NCBI GenBank assembly: GCA_016184235.1
Contig: JACPDC010000367.1
Coordinates: 1-8,378, forward strand
Length of the DNA stretch: 8,378 nucleotides
Direction of reading: 5' to 3'
From: Deltaproteobacteria bacterium
GTDB taxonomy: Bacteria; Desulfobacterota; Binatia; UBA9968
Made by a program: the position numbers and the translations under genes. Within the stretch, counting starts at the first letter, position 1; each line of letters starts with the position of its first letter. A model generated the notes under the pieces. It saw only the letters and a program-made list of their open reading frames with translations. It ran no database searches and was not told the origin of the DNA. This document shows positions 1 to 6,185 of the stretch, piece after piece.

Positions 1-413
1 TAGTTGGTGTAAGTCGAGGTCCAGAATCCCTGGGGATCTTTGTAGCCCTCGCGGTAAGATTTTCTTTCCGCAGAGTCATAGGCCGCCAGAAGTCCCCTCT
101 TCTTGAGGGTATGACCGTAAAAGCTGGTCGTTGTGACGACATCCCAAAGAGATTTTCCAGCTCTGGCCTCAGTCAAGATTCTCTCCATCAATTGCGCGTC
201 CGTAGCGCGGTAGAACACCGCGTCGATCTTCGGGTAAGCCTGTCTGAAGCCGTCGATGATGGTCTTGGAGTCGTTGGCGTTGAAGGTCGCGTAAAACACC
301 ATCTTGCCCTCTGCCTCGGCTTTTCCCCGAATTTCCTGGGCCTCGGCTCCGAAGCCGGTCAAACATCCCCAGGTTAGGACCAGGCCGGAGCAAAAAAGTT
401 TCCATCGACTCAT
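1..413 (-). CDS. ABC transporter substrate-binding protein, iron(III)/polyamine-type (partial, C-terminus beyond the window)
   Basis: Starts at an ATG at 411-413 on the minus strand and runs off the left edge after 137 codons, so only the N-terminal part is visible. The start is preceded by a good Shine-Dalgarno (AAAGGAGAGACAACG then ATG). The product begins with a Sec signal peptide: MSRWK, a hydrophobic core LFCSGLVLTWGCLTG, and a likely AEA/Q cleavage site near residue 25. The mature part opens with GKMVFYATFNANDSKTIIDGF, continues FRQAYPKIDAVFYRA, and has ARAGKSLWDVVTT around residues 85-97. This layout is typical of SBP_bac_6/AfuA-like periplasmic binding proteins that take up iron(III), thiamine or polyamine-like ligands. 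The ligand cannot be read from this fragment. It is the third gene of a minus-strand operon, 20 bases after the stop of the broken decarboxylase-like gene. The frame is also open upstream, in phase with the first part of that gene, but the SD and signal peptide support the start given here. Confidence 0.82.
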   Translation of the reverse strand, partial: MSRWKLFCSGLVLTWGCLTGFGAEAQEIRGKAEAEGKMVFYATFNANDSKTIIDGFRQAYPKIDAVFYRATDAQLMERILTEARAGKSLWDVVTTTSFYGHTLKKRGLLAAYDSAERKSYREGYKDPQGFWTSTYTN

Positions 414-433
414 CGTTGTCTCTCCTTTCGTCC

Positions 434-1061
434 TCACGGCATCTCCGCCAGCAACCGCCCATACCCCTGGACCGGCGCGCGCAGGTGGAGCCGCTTCTGC
501 GTTGCCCATACCTGCGCCGGGATGCTGGAAATCCACGAACACCTTCTTGGCGAAGGCGTAGATCGCCTCGGGGGGAATCTTTCCTGCGTCGCTGAAAGGG
601 ACATCGAGCCCCTTCATCGCCGCGACCTTGAAGCCGCCGTCCTCAAAAAACTGGGCAAACTTGCGGTTGAGATCGTCCTGGAAGTAGGTGATCCCCACCA
701 GCTTCCTGATGCCCAGGGCGCGGAACGCCTCCACCTGCGCTATCGTGGCGGTGAGCACGGTCACCCGGTATTTTTGCGTGAGCTCCTCTGCGGTCCTGGC
801 GTCGGCGCCATATCCGCGCACCATCGTGGGAGGCGCGCCCATGATCATCACGATGTCGGCGCCCAGCTCGGCCAGCTTCGCTACCTTCTTTTCCGCTATG
901 GCCAAAGCCTGCTGGAATTCCTGGTCGGTCCCCGCCCTGACACCGACGTGAAGAGGTATGAAGCCCACTCCCTCGGGCATGAGGCGGATGAAACTCTCCA
1001 TCGACCCCGGCCGGTAGGTCGGTTTCACCAGGCCGACGATCCCTCTCGCGCCGTAATACAT
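434..1061 (-). pseudogene. Arylmalonate decarboxylase / Asp-Glu racemase superfamily gene, broken by an internal deletion with frame change
   Basis: Starts at ATG 1059-1061 behind AGGAGAAAATC; the SD overlaps the stop of the upstream amidohydrolase. The first frame encodes about 178 residues (MYYGARGIVGLVKPTYRPG...). Family-like stretches are GADIVMIMGAPPTMVRG (residues 68-84), TVLTATIAQVEAFRALGIRK (101-120), and YFQDDLNRKFAQFFEDGGF (126-144). Gly75 sits where racemases carry their first catalytic Cys, as in arylmalonate decarboxylase. After KKVFVDFQ (codons ending near 525) the sequence stops resembling the family. In another frame, from 523 to 434, a typical C-terminus appears: IPAQVWATQKRLHL, then RAPVQGYGRLLAEMP and TGA at 434-436. 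The span is 628 nt, not a multiple of three. Against a usual length near 240 residues, about 32 residues are missing, namely the segment with the family's C-terminal catalytic Cys and following helix. The product is therefore probably inactive. Whether this is a real pseudogene or an assembly deletion cannot be told here. Confidence 0.72.
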
Positions 1062-1070
1062 GATTTTCTC

Positions 1071-2771
1071 CTATGGGATGACCGGCTCCGCTCTTCCCAG
1101 GACCCGGCCGGGAAGCGCTCCCGTATGCTCGCCATCCTCGGTCAGGACTTGACCGTTCACCACCGTCATCTTCACCCCCACCGCTTTCTGCACGAGCCGC
1201 CTTTCTCCGCCGGGCAGGTCGTTCGCCATCTCCGGCTCGCACTCGCGCACCGTCGCGGGATCGAAGAGCGCGAGATCCCCAGCCATCCCCGGCCGGATCA
1301 GGCCACGGTCATGGAGGCCAAAGATGGAGGCGACCATGAAGGTGAGCTTCCGCACCCCTTCTTCGAGACTCATGACTTTTCTCTCTCGGATCCAGTAACC
1401 CAGCAGGCGGGTGGCATAGCCATAACCGGCGTCGTAGATCAGATGCGCTCCCGCGTCGGATTGGCCCACCAGGGTGAAGGGGCTCTTGATAATCTCCGCC
1501 ACCGCGCTCTCGTCCCCATTGTTGCTCGAAGTCTGAAACAGAGTCTCCAGGCCTTCTTCCAGCGAAAGATCCAGAAACGCATCAAGAACCTCCTTCCCCT
1601 GCATTCCGGCGATCTCGGCGACGCTTTTTTTCTCGAGAGATTTGTTTTTCGGCGTCGCCGCCTTGATCAGGTAAACCAGATCCCAGCGCCTGGAGAAGCG
1701 GGAGCGGAAATGATTCTCGACCGCCTCAGAGCGAAGCTTCTGCCGCACACCGGGGTCCCGAAGAATTTCCATCCTCTGGGGGATCGGCGTAAAGAGAACC
1801 TGCTTCCATGTCGGAAGATCGTCGAAGACCTGAGCGTTCTTGAGATTGAAACGATTGTTGAAGAGCCGGGCATTGCACAGGGGATAGGAGGGAACGCCCG
1901 CCGCCAGGCTCTCTTCGGCGAGCTCCAGCAGTTGACGCCACTGCTCAGGCTCATCCCACCGGTGGGCGATCGCCTGCCAGATGACCGGCCGCCCCACCGC
2001 AGCGAGGCGCTTGAAAAGGTCGATCCCCTTCTCCGCAGGCACCGCTATGCCCAGCGTCCCTATGGAGATCTGCACCGATCCTCGGTTCAGCTCGCCCAGA
2101 ACACTTGCCAGCTCGAGAATCTCGTCGTCAGCGGCGAGGCGACTCGCAATCGGCTTCCCGTCAGCGCGCATGTGAACCGGGTTGCGATTCGTCGAAAAGC
2201 CCATCGCCCCGGCAAGCACGCTCTCCCTGAGAACCTTCTTCATTCGCCCGATCTCGTCCTGCGTCGCCGCCCTCTCGCAGGCCTCCTCGCCCATCACGAA
2301 CTGGCGCAAGGCGCAGTGGCCCACCAGAGCGGCCACGTTGACCCCCAGCCTGTCGTCGAGCCGGTTGAGATACTCGGGAAAAGTCTCCCATTCCCAATGG
2401 ACAGCCTCTCTCAGAACCTTGACAGGCATCGCCTCGACCCGAACGAAACTGCCGAGGATATTTTCCCGGTCCTCGGGCCGGCACGGCGCGAGGGTCAAGC
2501 CGCAGTTGCCGGGGATGACCGTAGTGATTCCATGCCAGCACGAGGAGGTGGCGATCGGGTCCCAGAGGAGCTGGGCATCCAGATGGGTGTGGAAGTCGAT
2601 GAAGCCGGGAGAGACGGCGAGCCCGTCGGCGTCGACAACCCTGCGGGCGCCGCCGCCTACCCTGCCGACTTCGACGATGCGCCCTCCCGCCAGCGCCACG
2701 TCGCCGAAGTACGACGGCATGCCGCTACCGTCATAAATACGTCCGCCTTTGATCAACAGGTCGTACGGCAT
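1071..2771 (-). CDS. D-aminoacylase / N-acyl-D-amino-acid deacylase family amidohydrolase (Amidohydro_3)
   Basis: A complete 566-residue metal-dependent amidohydrolase, first gene of the minus-strand operon; start behind GGGAGGGCAAGCC. The N-terminal beta-sandwich reads DLLIKGGRIYDGSGMP. It is followed by the metal motif PGFIDFHTHLDAQ (H61, H63, D65), GNCGLTLAPC (C90, the position of the bridging Cys in D-aminoacylases), GHCALR (151-156) and GAMGFSTN (188-195). The likely catalytic Asp is D439 in GQSDAGAHLIYDAGY. The C-terminus has the usual return strand RGLIRPGMAGDLALFDP (489-505). Members hydrolyse N-acyl or N-carbamoyl D-amino acids or related amides in the cytosol. The stretch where classical D-aminoacylases carry a THxRxE-like zinc site reads SVQISIG (232-238) here, and the next His is H270 in WQAIAHRWDEP, so metal site and substrate may differ from characterised enzymes. 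Family assignment is firm; substrate is unknown. A 763-codon open frame on the opposite strand (522-2813) is a high-GC shadow. Confidence 0.9.
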   Translation of the reverse strand: MPYDLLIKGGRIYDGSGMPSYFGDVALAGGRIVEVGRVGGGARRVVDADGLAVSPGFIDFHTHLDAQLLWDPIATSSCWHGITTVIPGNCGLTLAPCRPEDRENILGSFVRVEAMPVKVLREAVHWEWETFPEYLNRLDDRLGVNVAALVGHCALRQFVMGEEACERAATQDEIGRMKKVLRESVLAGAMGFSTNRNPVHMRADGKPIASRLAADDEILELASVLGELNRGSVQISIGTLGIAVPAEKGIDLFKRLAAVGRPVIWQAIAHRWDEPEQWRQLLELAEESLAAGVPSYPLCNARLFNNRFNLKNAQVFDDLPTWKQVLFTPIPQRMEILRDPGVRQKLRSEAVENHFRSRFSRRWDLVYLIKAATPKNKSLEKKSVAEIAGMQGKEVLDAFLDLSLEEGLETLFQTSSNNGDESAVAEIIKSPFTLVGQSDAGAHLIYDAGYGYATRLLGYWIRERKVMSLEEGVRKLTFMVASIFGLHDRGLIRPGMAGDLALFDPATVRECEPEMANDLPGGERRLVQKAVGVKMTVVNGQVLTEDGEHTGALPGRVLGRAEPVIP

Positions 2772-2806
2772 GGCTTGCCCTCCCTATTCCAACGGCTTTC
2801 AGCCGA

Positions 2807-2836
2807 GCTATAACCGGAGGCGTGCCCTGATGTCAA
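2807..2836 (-). promoter_or_regulatory. Candidate sigma-70-like promoter of the minus-strand amidohydrolase operon
   Basis: On the minus strand, TTGACA (2831-2836, perfect -35) is followed after 18 bases by TATAGC (2807-2812, 4 of 6 to TATAAT). This would start transcription near 2800, giving a leader of about 30 bases before the ATG at 2771. The -35 lies inside one arm of the inverted repeat at 2829-2862. Judged by consensus match only. Confidence 0.45.
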
Positions 2837-2862
2837 CTAAGCAAATTTCCCTCGTTGACATC
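2829..2862. promoter_or_regulatory. Perfect 9-bp inverted repeat in the divergent intergenic region, candidate operator
   Basis: GATGTCAAC (2829-2837) and GTTGACATC (2854-2862) are perfect inverted repeats separated by 16 bases, about 25 bases centre to centre. Each arm contains TTGACA on its outward-reading strand. The left arm supplies the -35 of the minus-strand operon promoter; the right arm has TTGACA on the plus strand but no convincing -10 17-18 bases further on. Position between two divergent metabolic genes and the spacing of roughly two helical turns fit a dimeric regulator's site. No regulator gene is in the window. Confidence 0.45.
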
Positions 2863-2912
2863 GCCGGGGCGGATGTGCAAGAAGGCACACGGTAGGTAGG
2901 AAGAAGGCCTTC

Positions 2913-3935
2913 ATGCCCCCCATCATCGATTCAGACGGGCACGTCCGAGAGACCGACGAGCAGATCATAGAATACATGTCCGCGGGCTATCGGGCCCGGC
3001 GCGACGCGATGCTCTATTTCCCGTTGGTGCCGCATCACGGCTGGCATCGCTCGATTCCCCAGAACGACTATAGAGAACAGAATTTCCGAGTGCCGGACTG
3101 GCGGGAGTGGGCGCAAAAGCTCGACGAGGGAGAGATAGAGCTGGCCGTTCTCTATCCGACCCGCTTCATGCACGTCGGCCAAATCGGCAGTCCTCAGTAC
3201 GCGGTCGAGCTGTGCCGCGCCTACAATGATTTCCTTCACGACCAATTTCTCAAGAACGACCGGCGGATGCGGGGAATGGCCCTTTTACCGCTACAGGACA
3301 TACCGGCAGCGGTGCAGGAGCTGCGCCGGGCGGTGGAAAAATACCACATGGTCGGAGGAATCCTGCCGGCAGAGGGTTTGCCCCTTCCTCTTGGTCACCC
3401 GCTGTATCGGCCGATCTTCCAAGAGGCGGACCGTTTGGGGTGCGCCCTGTCGGTGCATTCGTGTACCTCGCTCAGAGACAATGATCGCTTTCTACAGCCC
3501 AATGAGGTCGCCACCCTGGCGCACGTCATTCCACAGATGCGCCAGTTTACCAACATCATGTTTTCCGGCTTGCTGAGCGAGCTTAAAAGGCTAAGGCTGG
3601 GCTTTCTTGAGGCCGGCTGCGGGTGGGTCCCCTACCTGATCAGCAAGATCGAGGAGCGATTGGAGCGCATCCCGTCGGGAGAACGCCCGCTGACGCCGAG
3701 CGAGCTGCTTGCCCGGAAACAGCTCTTTTTCCAATGCGGCGAGGAGATGACAACCGGACGCGACATCGAACTGATCGGCGACAGTTGTCTCCTGTGGGCT
3801 TCGGACTTTCCCCACGAGGCGACAAAGACCAACTTGCGGGAGCTGGTGAAGGAGTTTTTCGCTCGCGAAGACTTGCCGGACGACTCGAAAACCAAGATCG
3901 CCTACGACAACGCGAAAAACTTCTACACCCTTTGA
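2913..3935 (+). CDS. Amidohydrolase_2-family TIM-barrel metal-dependent hydrolase or decarboxylase
   Basis: A complete 340-residue protein of the PF04909-type amidohydrolase family, which includes cytosolic decarboxylases and hydrolases such as ACMS/gamma-resorcylate decarboxylase relatives. It opens with PPIIDSDGHVRETDE. The usual HxH metal pair is the DxDGH variant (D8, H10). Barrel landmarks follow: ELAVLYPTRFMH (76-87), RMRGMALLPLQDIPAAVQEL (118-137), GHPLYRPIFQEADRLG (161-176), ALSVHSCTSL with probable ligand H182, GFLEAGCGWVPYLI (230-243), and near the end LLWASDFPHE with catalytic D298 and H301. FLEAGCGWVPY and SDFPH are hallmark strings of the group. The ATG follows AAGAAGGCCTTC, a modest SD. 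The gene is divergent from the D-aminoacylase operon and may share its operator. It ends 4 bases from the convergent binding-protein gene; no terminator is visible between them. Family is confident, the reaction is not. Confidence 0.87.
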   Translation: MPPIIDSDGHVRETDEQIIEYMSAGYRARRDAMLYFPLVPHHGWHRSIPQNDYREQNFRVPDWREWAQKLDEGEIELAVLYPTRFMHVGQIGSPQYAVELCRAYNDFLHDQFLKNDRRMRGMALLPLQDIPAAVQELRRAVEKYHMVGGILPAEGLPLPLGHPLYRPIFQEADRLGCALSVHSCTSLRDNDRFLQPNEVATLAHVIPQMRQFTNIMFSGLLSELKRLRLGFLEAGCGWVPYLISKIEERLERIPSGERPLTPSELLARKQLFFQCGEEMTTGRDIELIGDSCLLWASDFPHEATKTNLRELVKEFFAREDLPDDSKTKIAYDNAKNFYTL

Positions 3936-3939
3936 GCCG

Positions 3940-4941
3940 TTACTGCAAAACCGTTTTAACAAAACCGCTCTGATCAAGCTCCCGGATAAGGCGGCTGTCT
4001 GAGAACTCTTCCGGCTTTGCGCCCTTGGCCTTGGGATTTTGTTTTTCCAGCCCTTGAAGCAAGCTCGCGATCCCCTGTAGGGAAGGATAGGGCGGGATAG
4101 AGAAATTGGATTTGATAACGGTTTCGTAACTCTCTTCAAGTATTTCCTTGTCGTCGGTCCTGAAATACTTTCCCATGGCCTTCAACGCAAAATTCTTGTC
4201 CTTTTGACCGCGGGCCGCGCCCTCGATGTAGGCCTTGAGAAAGCGTCTGACGACATCCTCGTGGCTTTTTAGATACCTCCGGCTCGTCACAACTCCGTTT
4301 ACGTGATACTCCGCGTCCAGTTTGGACAAATCTAAAAGCTCCTTCAGCTTGAGTTTCCGCGCCTGCAGCGTCGCCGGCGGGCTTATGGCCGCCGCATGAA
4401 CCTTCCCCGCAGCCATAGCCATTACCGTTTCAGCCGGGCCGCCGGTCTGCACCATCGTGACGTCTCTCTCCGGGTCGACGCCATAGGCTCGCAGAGCAAA
4501 CCTGGAGGCAAGATCGGAGAGCGTCCCGAAGCGGGTCGCGCCGAACACCTTGCCTCTCAAATCTTCCATGCGCTCGATGCCCGGCCTGGCAAAGATCGAA
4601 AATAGGAACTTTCGCACGATGGTGGCTACGATGACGCTGTCCGCTCCGGAGAGATTGGCCTGGATTGAGGCCGCGCCGCCCAGCTGGATGATCGGCAATT
4701 CGCCGGCGAGCATCGCCTGGAGGGCGAGCGAGCTGCCGGGGATGCTGATGACTTCGGCGGCGAGCCCATTCTTTTCGTAAAAGCCCCCCTCTTTGGCGAG
4801 CCACATCGACATCTGCGTCGCCGACGCCGAGCCACCGCCTACCCTGATCCTGTCGGGTTTCTTCTCCTGGCCCTGGGCCGCAGACAGAAAACCTGCCGCC
4901 AGAATGAGGCTGAAAGAGACCGCCGCGCATCCTTTTTTCAT
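3940..4941 (-). CDS. NMT1/SsuA/TauA-type ABC transporter substrate-binding protein
   Basis: A complete 333-residue periplasmic binding protein of the NMT1/THI5-like superfamily. The signal peptide is MKKGCAAVSFSLILAAGFLSAAQGQ, shown by basic MKK, a hydrophobic core and a cleavage site near AQG/Q (residues 23-25). The mature fold begins DRIRVGGGSASATQMSMWLA, followed by EGGFYEKNGLAAEVISI. That is the classic pattern of this family, in which a substrate mimic or early intermediate is bound in a two-lobe cleft. Further landmarks are LALQAMLAGELPIIQLGG, MEDLRGKVFGATRFGTLSD and AETVMAMAAGKVHAAAISPP. Relatives bind sulfonates, taurine, nitrate, pyrimidine precursors or aromatic acids; the ligand here is unknown. 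The ATG follows GGAGGGAACA. No permease or ATPase gene adjoins it, so it is an orphan binding protein as seen here. Its own promoter (4978-5007) suggests separate transcription from the NUDIX gene upstream. Confidence 0.88.
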   Translation of the reverse strand: MKKGCAAVSFSLILAAGFLSAAQGQEKKPDRIRVGGGSASATQMSMWLAKEGGFYEKNGLAAEVISIPGSSLALQAMLAGELPIIQLGGAASIQANLSGADSVIVATIVRKFLFSIFARPGIERMEDLRGKVFGATRFGTLSDLASRFALRAYGVDPERDVTMVQTGGPAETVMAMAAGKVHAAAISPPATLQARKLKLKELLDLSKLDAEYHVNGVVTSRRYLKSHEDVVRRFLKAYIEGAARGQKDKNFALKAMGKYFRTDDKEILEESYETVIKSNFSIPPYPSLQGIASLLQGLEKQNPKAKGAKPEEFSDSRLIRELDQSGFVKTVLQ

Positions 4942-4977
4942 TGTTCCCTCCGCGTTACCTGCCGAATATCCGCCGCG

Positions 4978-5007
4978 ATACTAAGAGGAAGCGGGCTTCC
5001 GTGTCAA
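4978..5007 (-). promoter_or_regulatory. Candidate promoter of the NMT1-type binding protein, with a dyad in its spacer
   Basis: On the minus strand, TTGACA (5002-5007) and TAGTAT (4978-4983, 4 of 6) are 18 bases apart. The expected start near 4971 leaves about 30 bases of leader to the ATG at 4941. Filling the spacer is the dyad GGAAGC-GG-GCTTCC (4987-5000). A protein bound there would directly block or remodel the promoter, so it is a candidate operator. As an RNA hairpin it would also lie just after the NUDIX stop, but no T-run follows on the minus strand, so a terminator role is less likely. Confidence 0.5.
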
Positions 5008-5019
5008 GAAATACTTCCG

Positions 5020-5418
5020 CTACTTTTCTCTCACCAAGGACGGGAGCACCTTCCGGTAAAACTCGCGGTCTCCTTCGAAGGTGCTGTCCAGCCGGCGGAC
5101 CTCGTCAACCGTGAGCCAGCGGGCGTCGCTGACCTCCTTCCTCTCAAGCACCAATTCCCCGGCAACGTACTCGGCAAGCCACCAGTGCAGGATAAAAGTT
5201 TTGCGGGATGAGATGTTCTCCCATACCTTGCGAACCGGCCGCACCGTCAAGCCGACCTCTTCCATCGCCTCGCGAGCCACCGCCGCCTCCTGGCTCTCTC
5301 CGGGCTCGACCTCCCCGCTCACCGGCGCCCAATATCCCCCGCCGCGCACCGTCGGCGCCCTTTGGATAAGAAGCGTCTTTTCATCCTTAATTATGACCGC
5401 AACAATTGCATCGAGCAT
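5020..5418 (-). CDS. NUDIX hydrolase
   Basis: A complete 132-residue protein with an intact Nudix box GEVEPGESQEAAVAREAMEE then VGL at residues 35-57. This matches GX5EX7REUXEEXGU exactly, including the catalytic REAMEE helix that binds Mg. It has the usual preceding strand AIVAVIIKDEKTLLIQRA, then GYWAPVSG, and a C-terminal SDARWLTVDEVRRL. Such enzymes hydrolyse a nucleoside diphosphate linked to another moiety (oxidised nucleotides, NDP-sugars, cofactors). The short single-domain form and HWWLAEYVAGEL segment do not fix the substrate. No clear Shine-Dalgarno lies before the ATG at 5418 (GATCAGTAAACGCC), so translation may be weak or the start different, although the N-terminus fits the fold. 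It lies 111 bases after the hicB stop on the same strand. Housekeeping-type role is inferred; no link to the neighbouring catabolic genes is evident. Confidence 0.92.
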   Translation of the reverse strand: MLDAIVAVIIKDEKTLLIQRAPTVRGGGYWAPVSGEVEPGESQEAAVAREAMEEVGLTVRPVRKVWENISSRKTFILHWWLAEYVAGELVLERKEVSDARWLTVDEVRRLDSTFEGDREFYRKVLPSLVREK

Positions 5419-5472
5419 GGCGTTTACTGATCTAATTGAAGCCGTGTCGTGCTTACGCGGGATAACAGCGTC

Positions 5473-5489
5473 ATGGGGGTCATCCCCAT
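5473..5489. other. Small stem-loop between hicB and the NUDIX gene
   Basis: ATGGGG (5473-5478) and CCCCAT (5484-5489) form a perfect 6-bp stem with a 5-base loop. It is in the 111-base gap between hicB and the NUDIX gene, in which I see no gene. No T-run follows on the minus strand, so it is not a standard intrinsic terminator. It could reduce read-through or be chance. Confidence 0.25.
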
Positions 5490-5529
5490 TTCTTGACTGT
5501 CCCTGCAGAGAAGAAAATTTAGCGCGGGG

Positions 5530-5793
5530 TTAGGCTGCTACCTCGACGGTGGCATAAAAATCCACCTGCCGCGGTGTGCGCCTCGGAGTGACCGAGCGGT
5601 GTCGGGGCAACGGGGGGTTGACGCGATCTTCCCGCATTCCTCGCAAGTGAAGCGTAATGGCTCTTTCAATCCGCCGAAGGGCAACATCAATTGTCTTTCC
5701 CGTGGCAACGCAGCCCGGAAGGTCGGGTACTGACGCACCCCAGTCGCTGTCAGGGTCTTTGTTAACGCGAACCAGATAGCGCAACTTTTTCAT
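5530..5793 (-). CDS. hicB: HicB family antitoxin
   Basis: An 87-residue HicB-type antitoxin. It has the degenerate RNase H-like fold signature LRYLVRVNKDPDSDWGASV (4-22) running into PDLPGCVATGKTIDVALRR (23-41), then the helix ERAITLHLRGMRED (43-56). HicB binds HicA and masks its active site. The C-terminus ends FYATVEVAA, the usual end of short HicB proteins; no ribbon-helix-helix or HTH domain follows, so autoregulation through its own DNA-binding domain is not evident. The ATG has a good SD (AAAGGAGTGAAGCG). It overlaps the hicA stop by ATGA (5790-5793), indicating translational coupling, in toxin-first order as is usual for hicAB. Confidence 0.9.
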   Translation of the reverse strand: MKKLRYLVRVNKDPDSDWGASVPDLPGCVATGKTIDVALRRIERAITLHLRGMREDRVNPPLPRHRSVTPRRTPRQVDFYATVEVAA

Positions 5794-5987
5794 CGCTTCA
5801 CTCCTTTGAGGCCGGCTTGTCGCATCACCGACGCCAGTGTGCCCTTGGGCATGTCATCGCCCAGATTGCCGCTGACGGTCACGCGGCCAGACTTCGTAGG
5901 ATGTTTAAACTGCCGATGGCTTCCCTCCGTTACCACCAAGCGCCACCCATCTGCTTCGAGCAGCCGAATCACCTCACGCACCTTCAC
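5790..5987 (-). CDS. hicA: HicA family toxin (mRNA interferase)
   Basis: A 65-residue HicA toxin, a small double-stranded-RNA-binding-like fold that cleaves mRNA and stalls growth until HicB neutralises it. Visible family marks are VREVIRLLEADGWRLV (3-18), the active-site motif TEGSHRQFKHP with catalytic His24 (20-30), VTVSGNLGDDMPKGTL (36-51), and a final helix ASVMRQAGL. The length is full for the family and the catalytic His is intact, so the toxin should be functional. The start is a GTG at 5985-5987 with no recognisable SD before it (ACAGTGCTCCT), which would keep toxin translation low. The TGA stop overlaps the hicB start. A likely promoter lies at 6027-6055. Confidence 0.9.
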   Translation of the reverse strand: MKVREVIRLLEADGWRLVVTEGSHRQFKHPTKSGRVTVSGNLGDDMPKGTLASVMRQAGLKGVKR

Positions 5988-6026
5988 AGGAGCACTGTAT
6001 CAAAATCGCGCGCGGCGCATAAGCAA

Positions 6027-6055
6027 AAGATACTCTAACGCTCAGTAGTTCTCAA
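6027..6055 (-). promoter_or_regulatory. Candidate promoter for hicAB
   Basis: On the minus strand, TTGAGA (6050-6055, 5 of 6 to TTGACA) and TATCTT (6027-6032, 4 of 6) are separated by exactly 17 bases. Transcription would start near 6020, about 30 bases before the hicA GTG. A second, weaker possibility is TTGATACAG around 5997-6005, which would give an almost leaderless hicA message. Confidence 0.4.
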
Positions 6056-6104
6056 CCCGCTAGCCAGCGCCCATCGAGAAAAAGATTCCCGGCCCCTTTT
6101 ACTC

Positions 6105-6133
6105 TTCCAAGAACTTACCACGCGGGCGATAAT
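6105..6133 (+). promoter_or_regulatory. Weak candidate promoter for hyuA
   Basis: GATAAT (6128-6133, 5 of 6 to TATAAT) has a poor -35 TTCCAA (6105-6110, 3 of 6) at 17 bases. It would start transcription near 6140, leaving about 45 bases of leader to the hyuA ATG. The rest of the 198-base gap between hicA and hyuA holds only the hicAB promoter candidate; I see no gene in it. Confidence 0.25.
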
Positions 6134-6185
6134 CTGTTTCAAGGCCCAAAGGAAAAACGCCCCTCGTTGAACGCTGAAAGGAATC

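Noticed and set aside
522..2813. A 763-codon plus-strand open frame antisense to the D-aminoacylase operon
   Set aside because: Its translation is rich in Arg, His, Pro and Leu with no family motif, while the opposite strand encodes clear conserved proteins. It is a codon-bias shadow in GC-rich DNA.
2855..2883. Plus-strand promoter using TTGACA at 2855-2860
   Set aside because: The hexamer 17 bases on is CAAGAA, with no acceptable -10 at 16-19 bases, so only the inverted repeat is reported.
3944..3967. Possible terminator between the convergent genes (AAAACCGTTTT then AACAAAACCG)
   Set aside because: The symmetric part has only one central base for a loop and no GC-rich stem, and the remainder is a direct, not inverted, repeat.
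5020..5987. NUDIX plus HicAB considered as a defence or novel toxin module
   Set aside because: The NUDIX gene is 111 bases away, has its own standard Nudix box and shows no fusion or coupling to hicAB; same-strand adjacency alone is not evidence.
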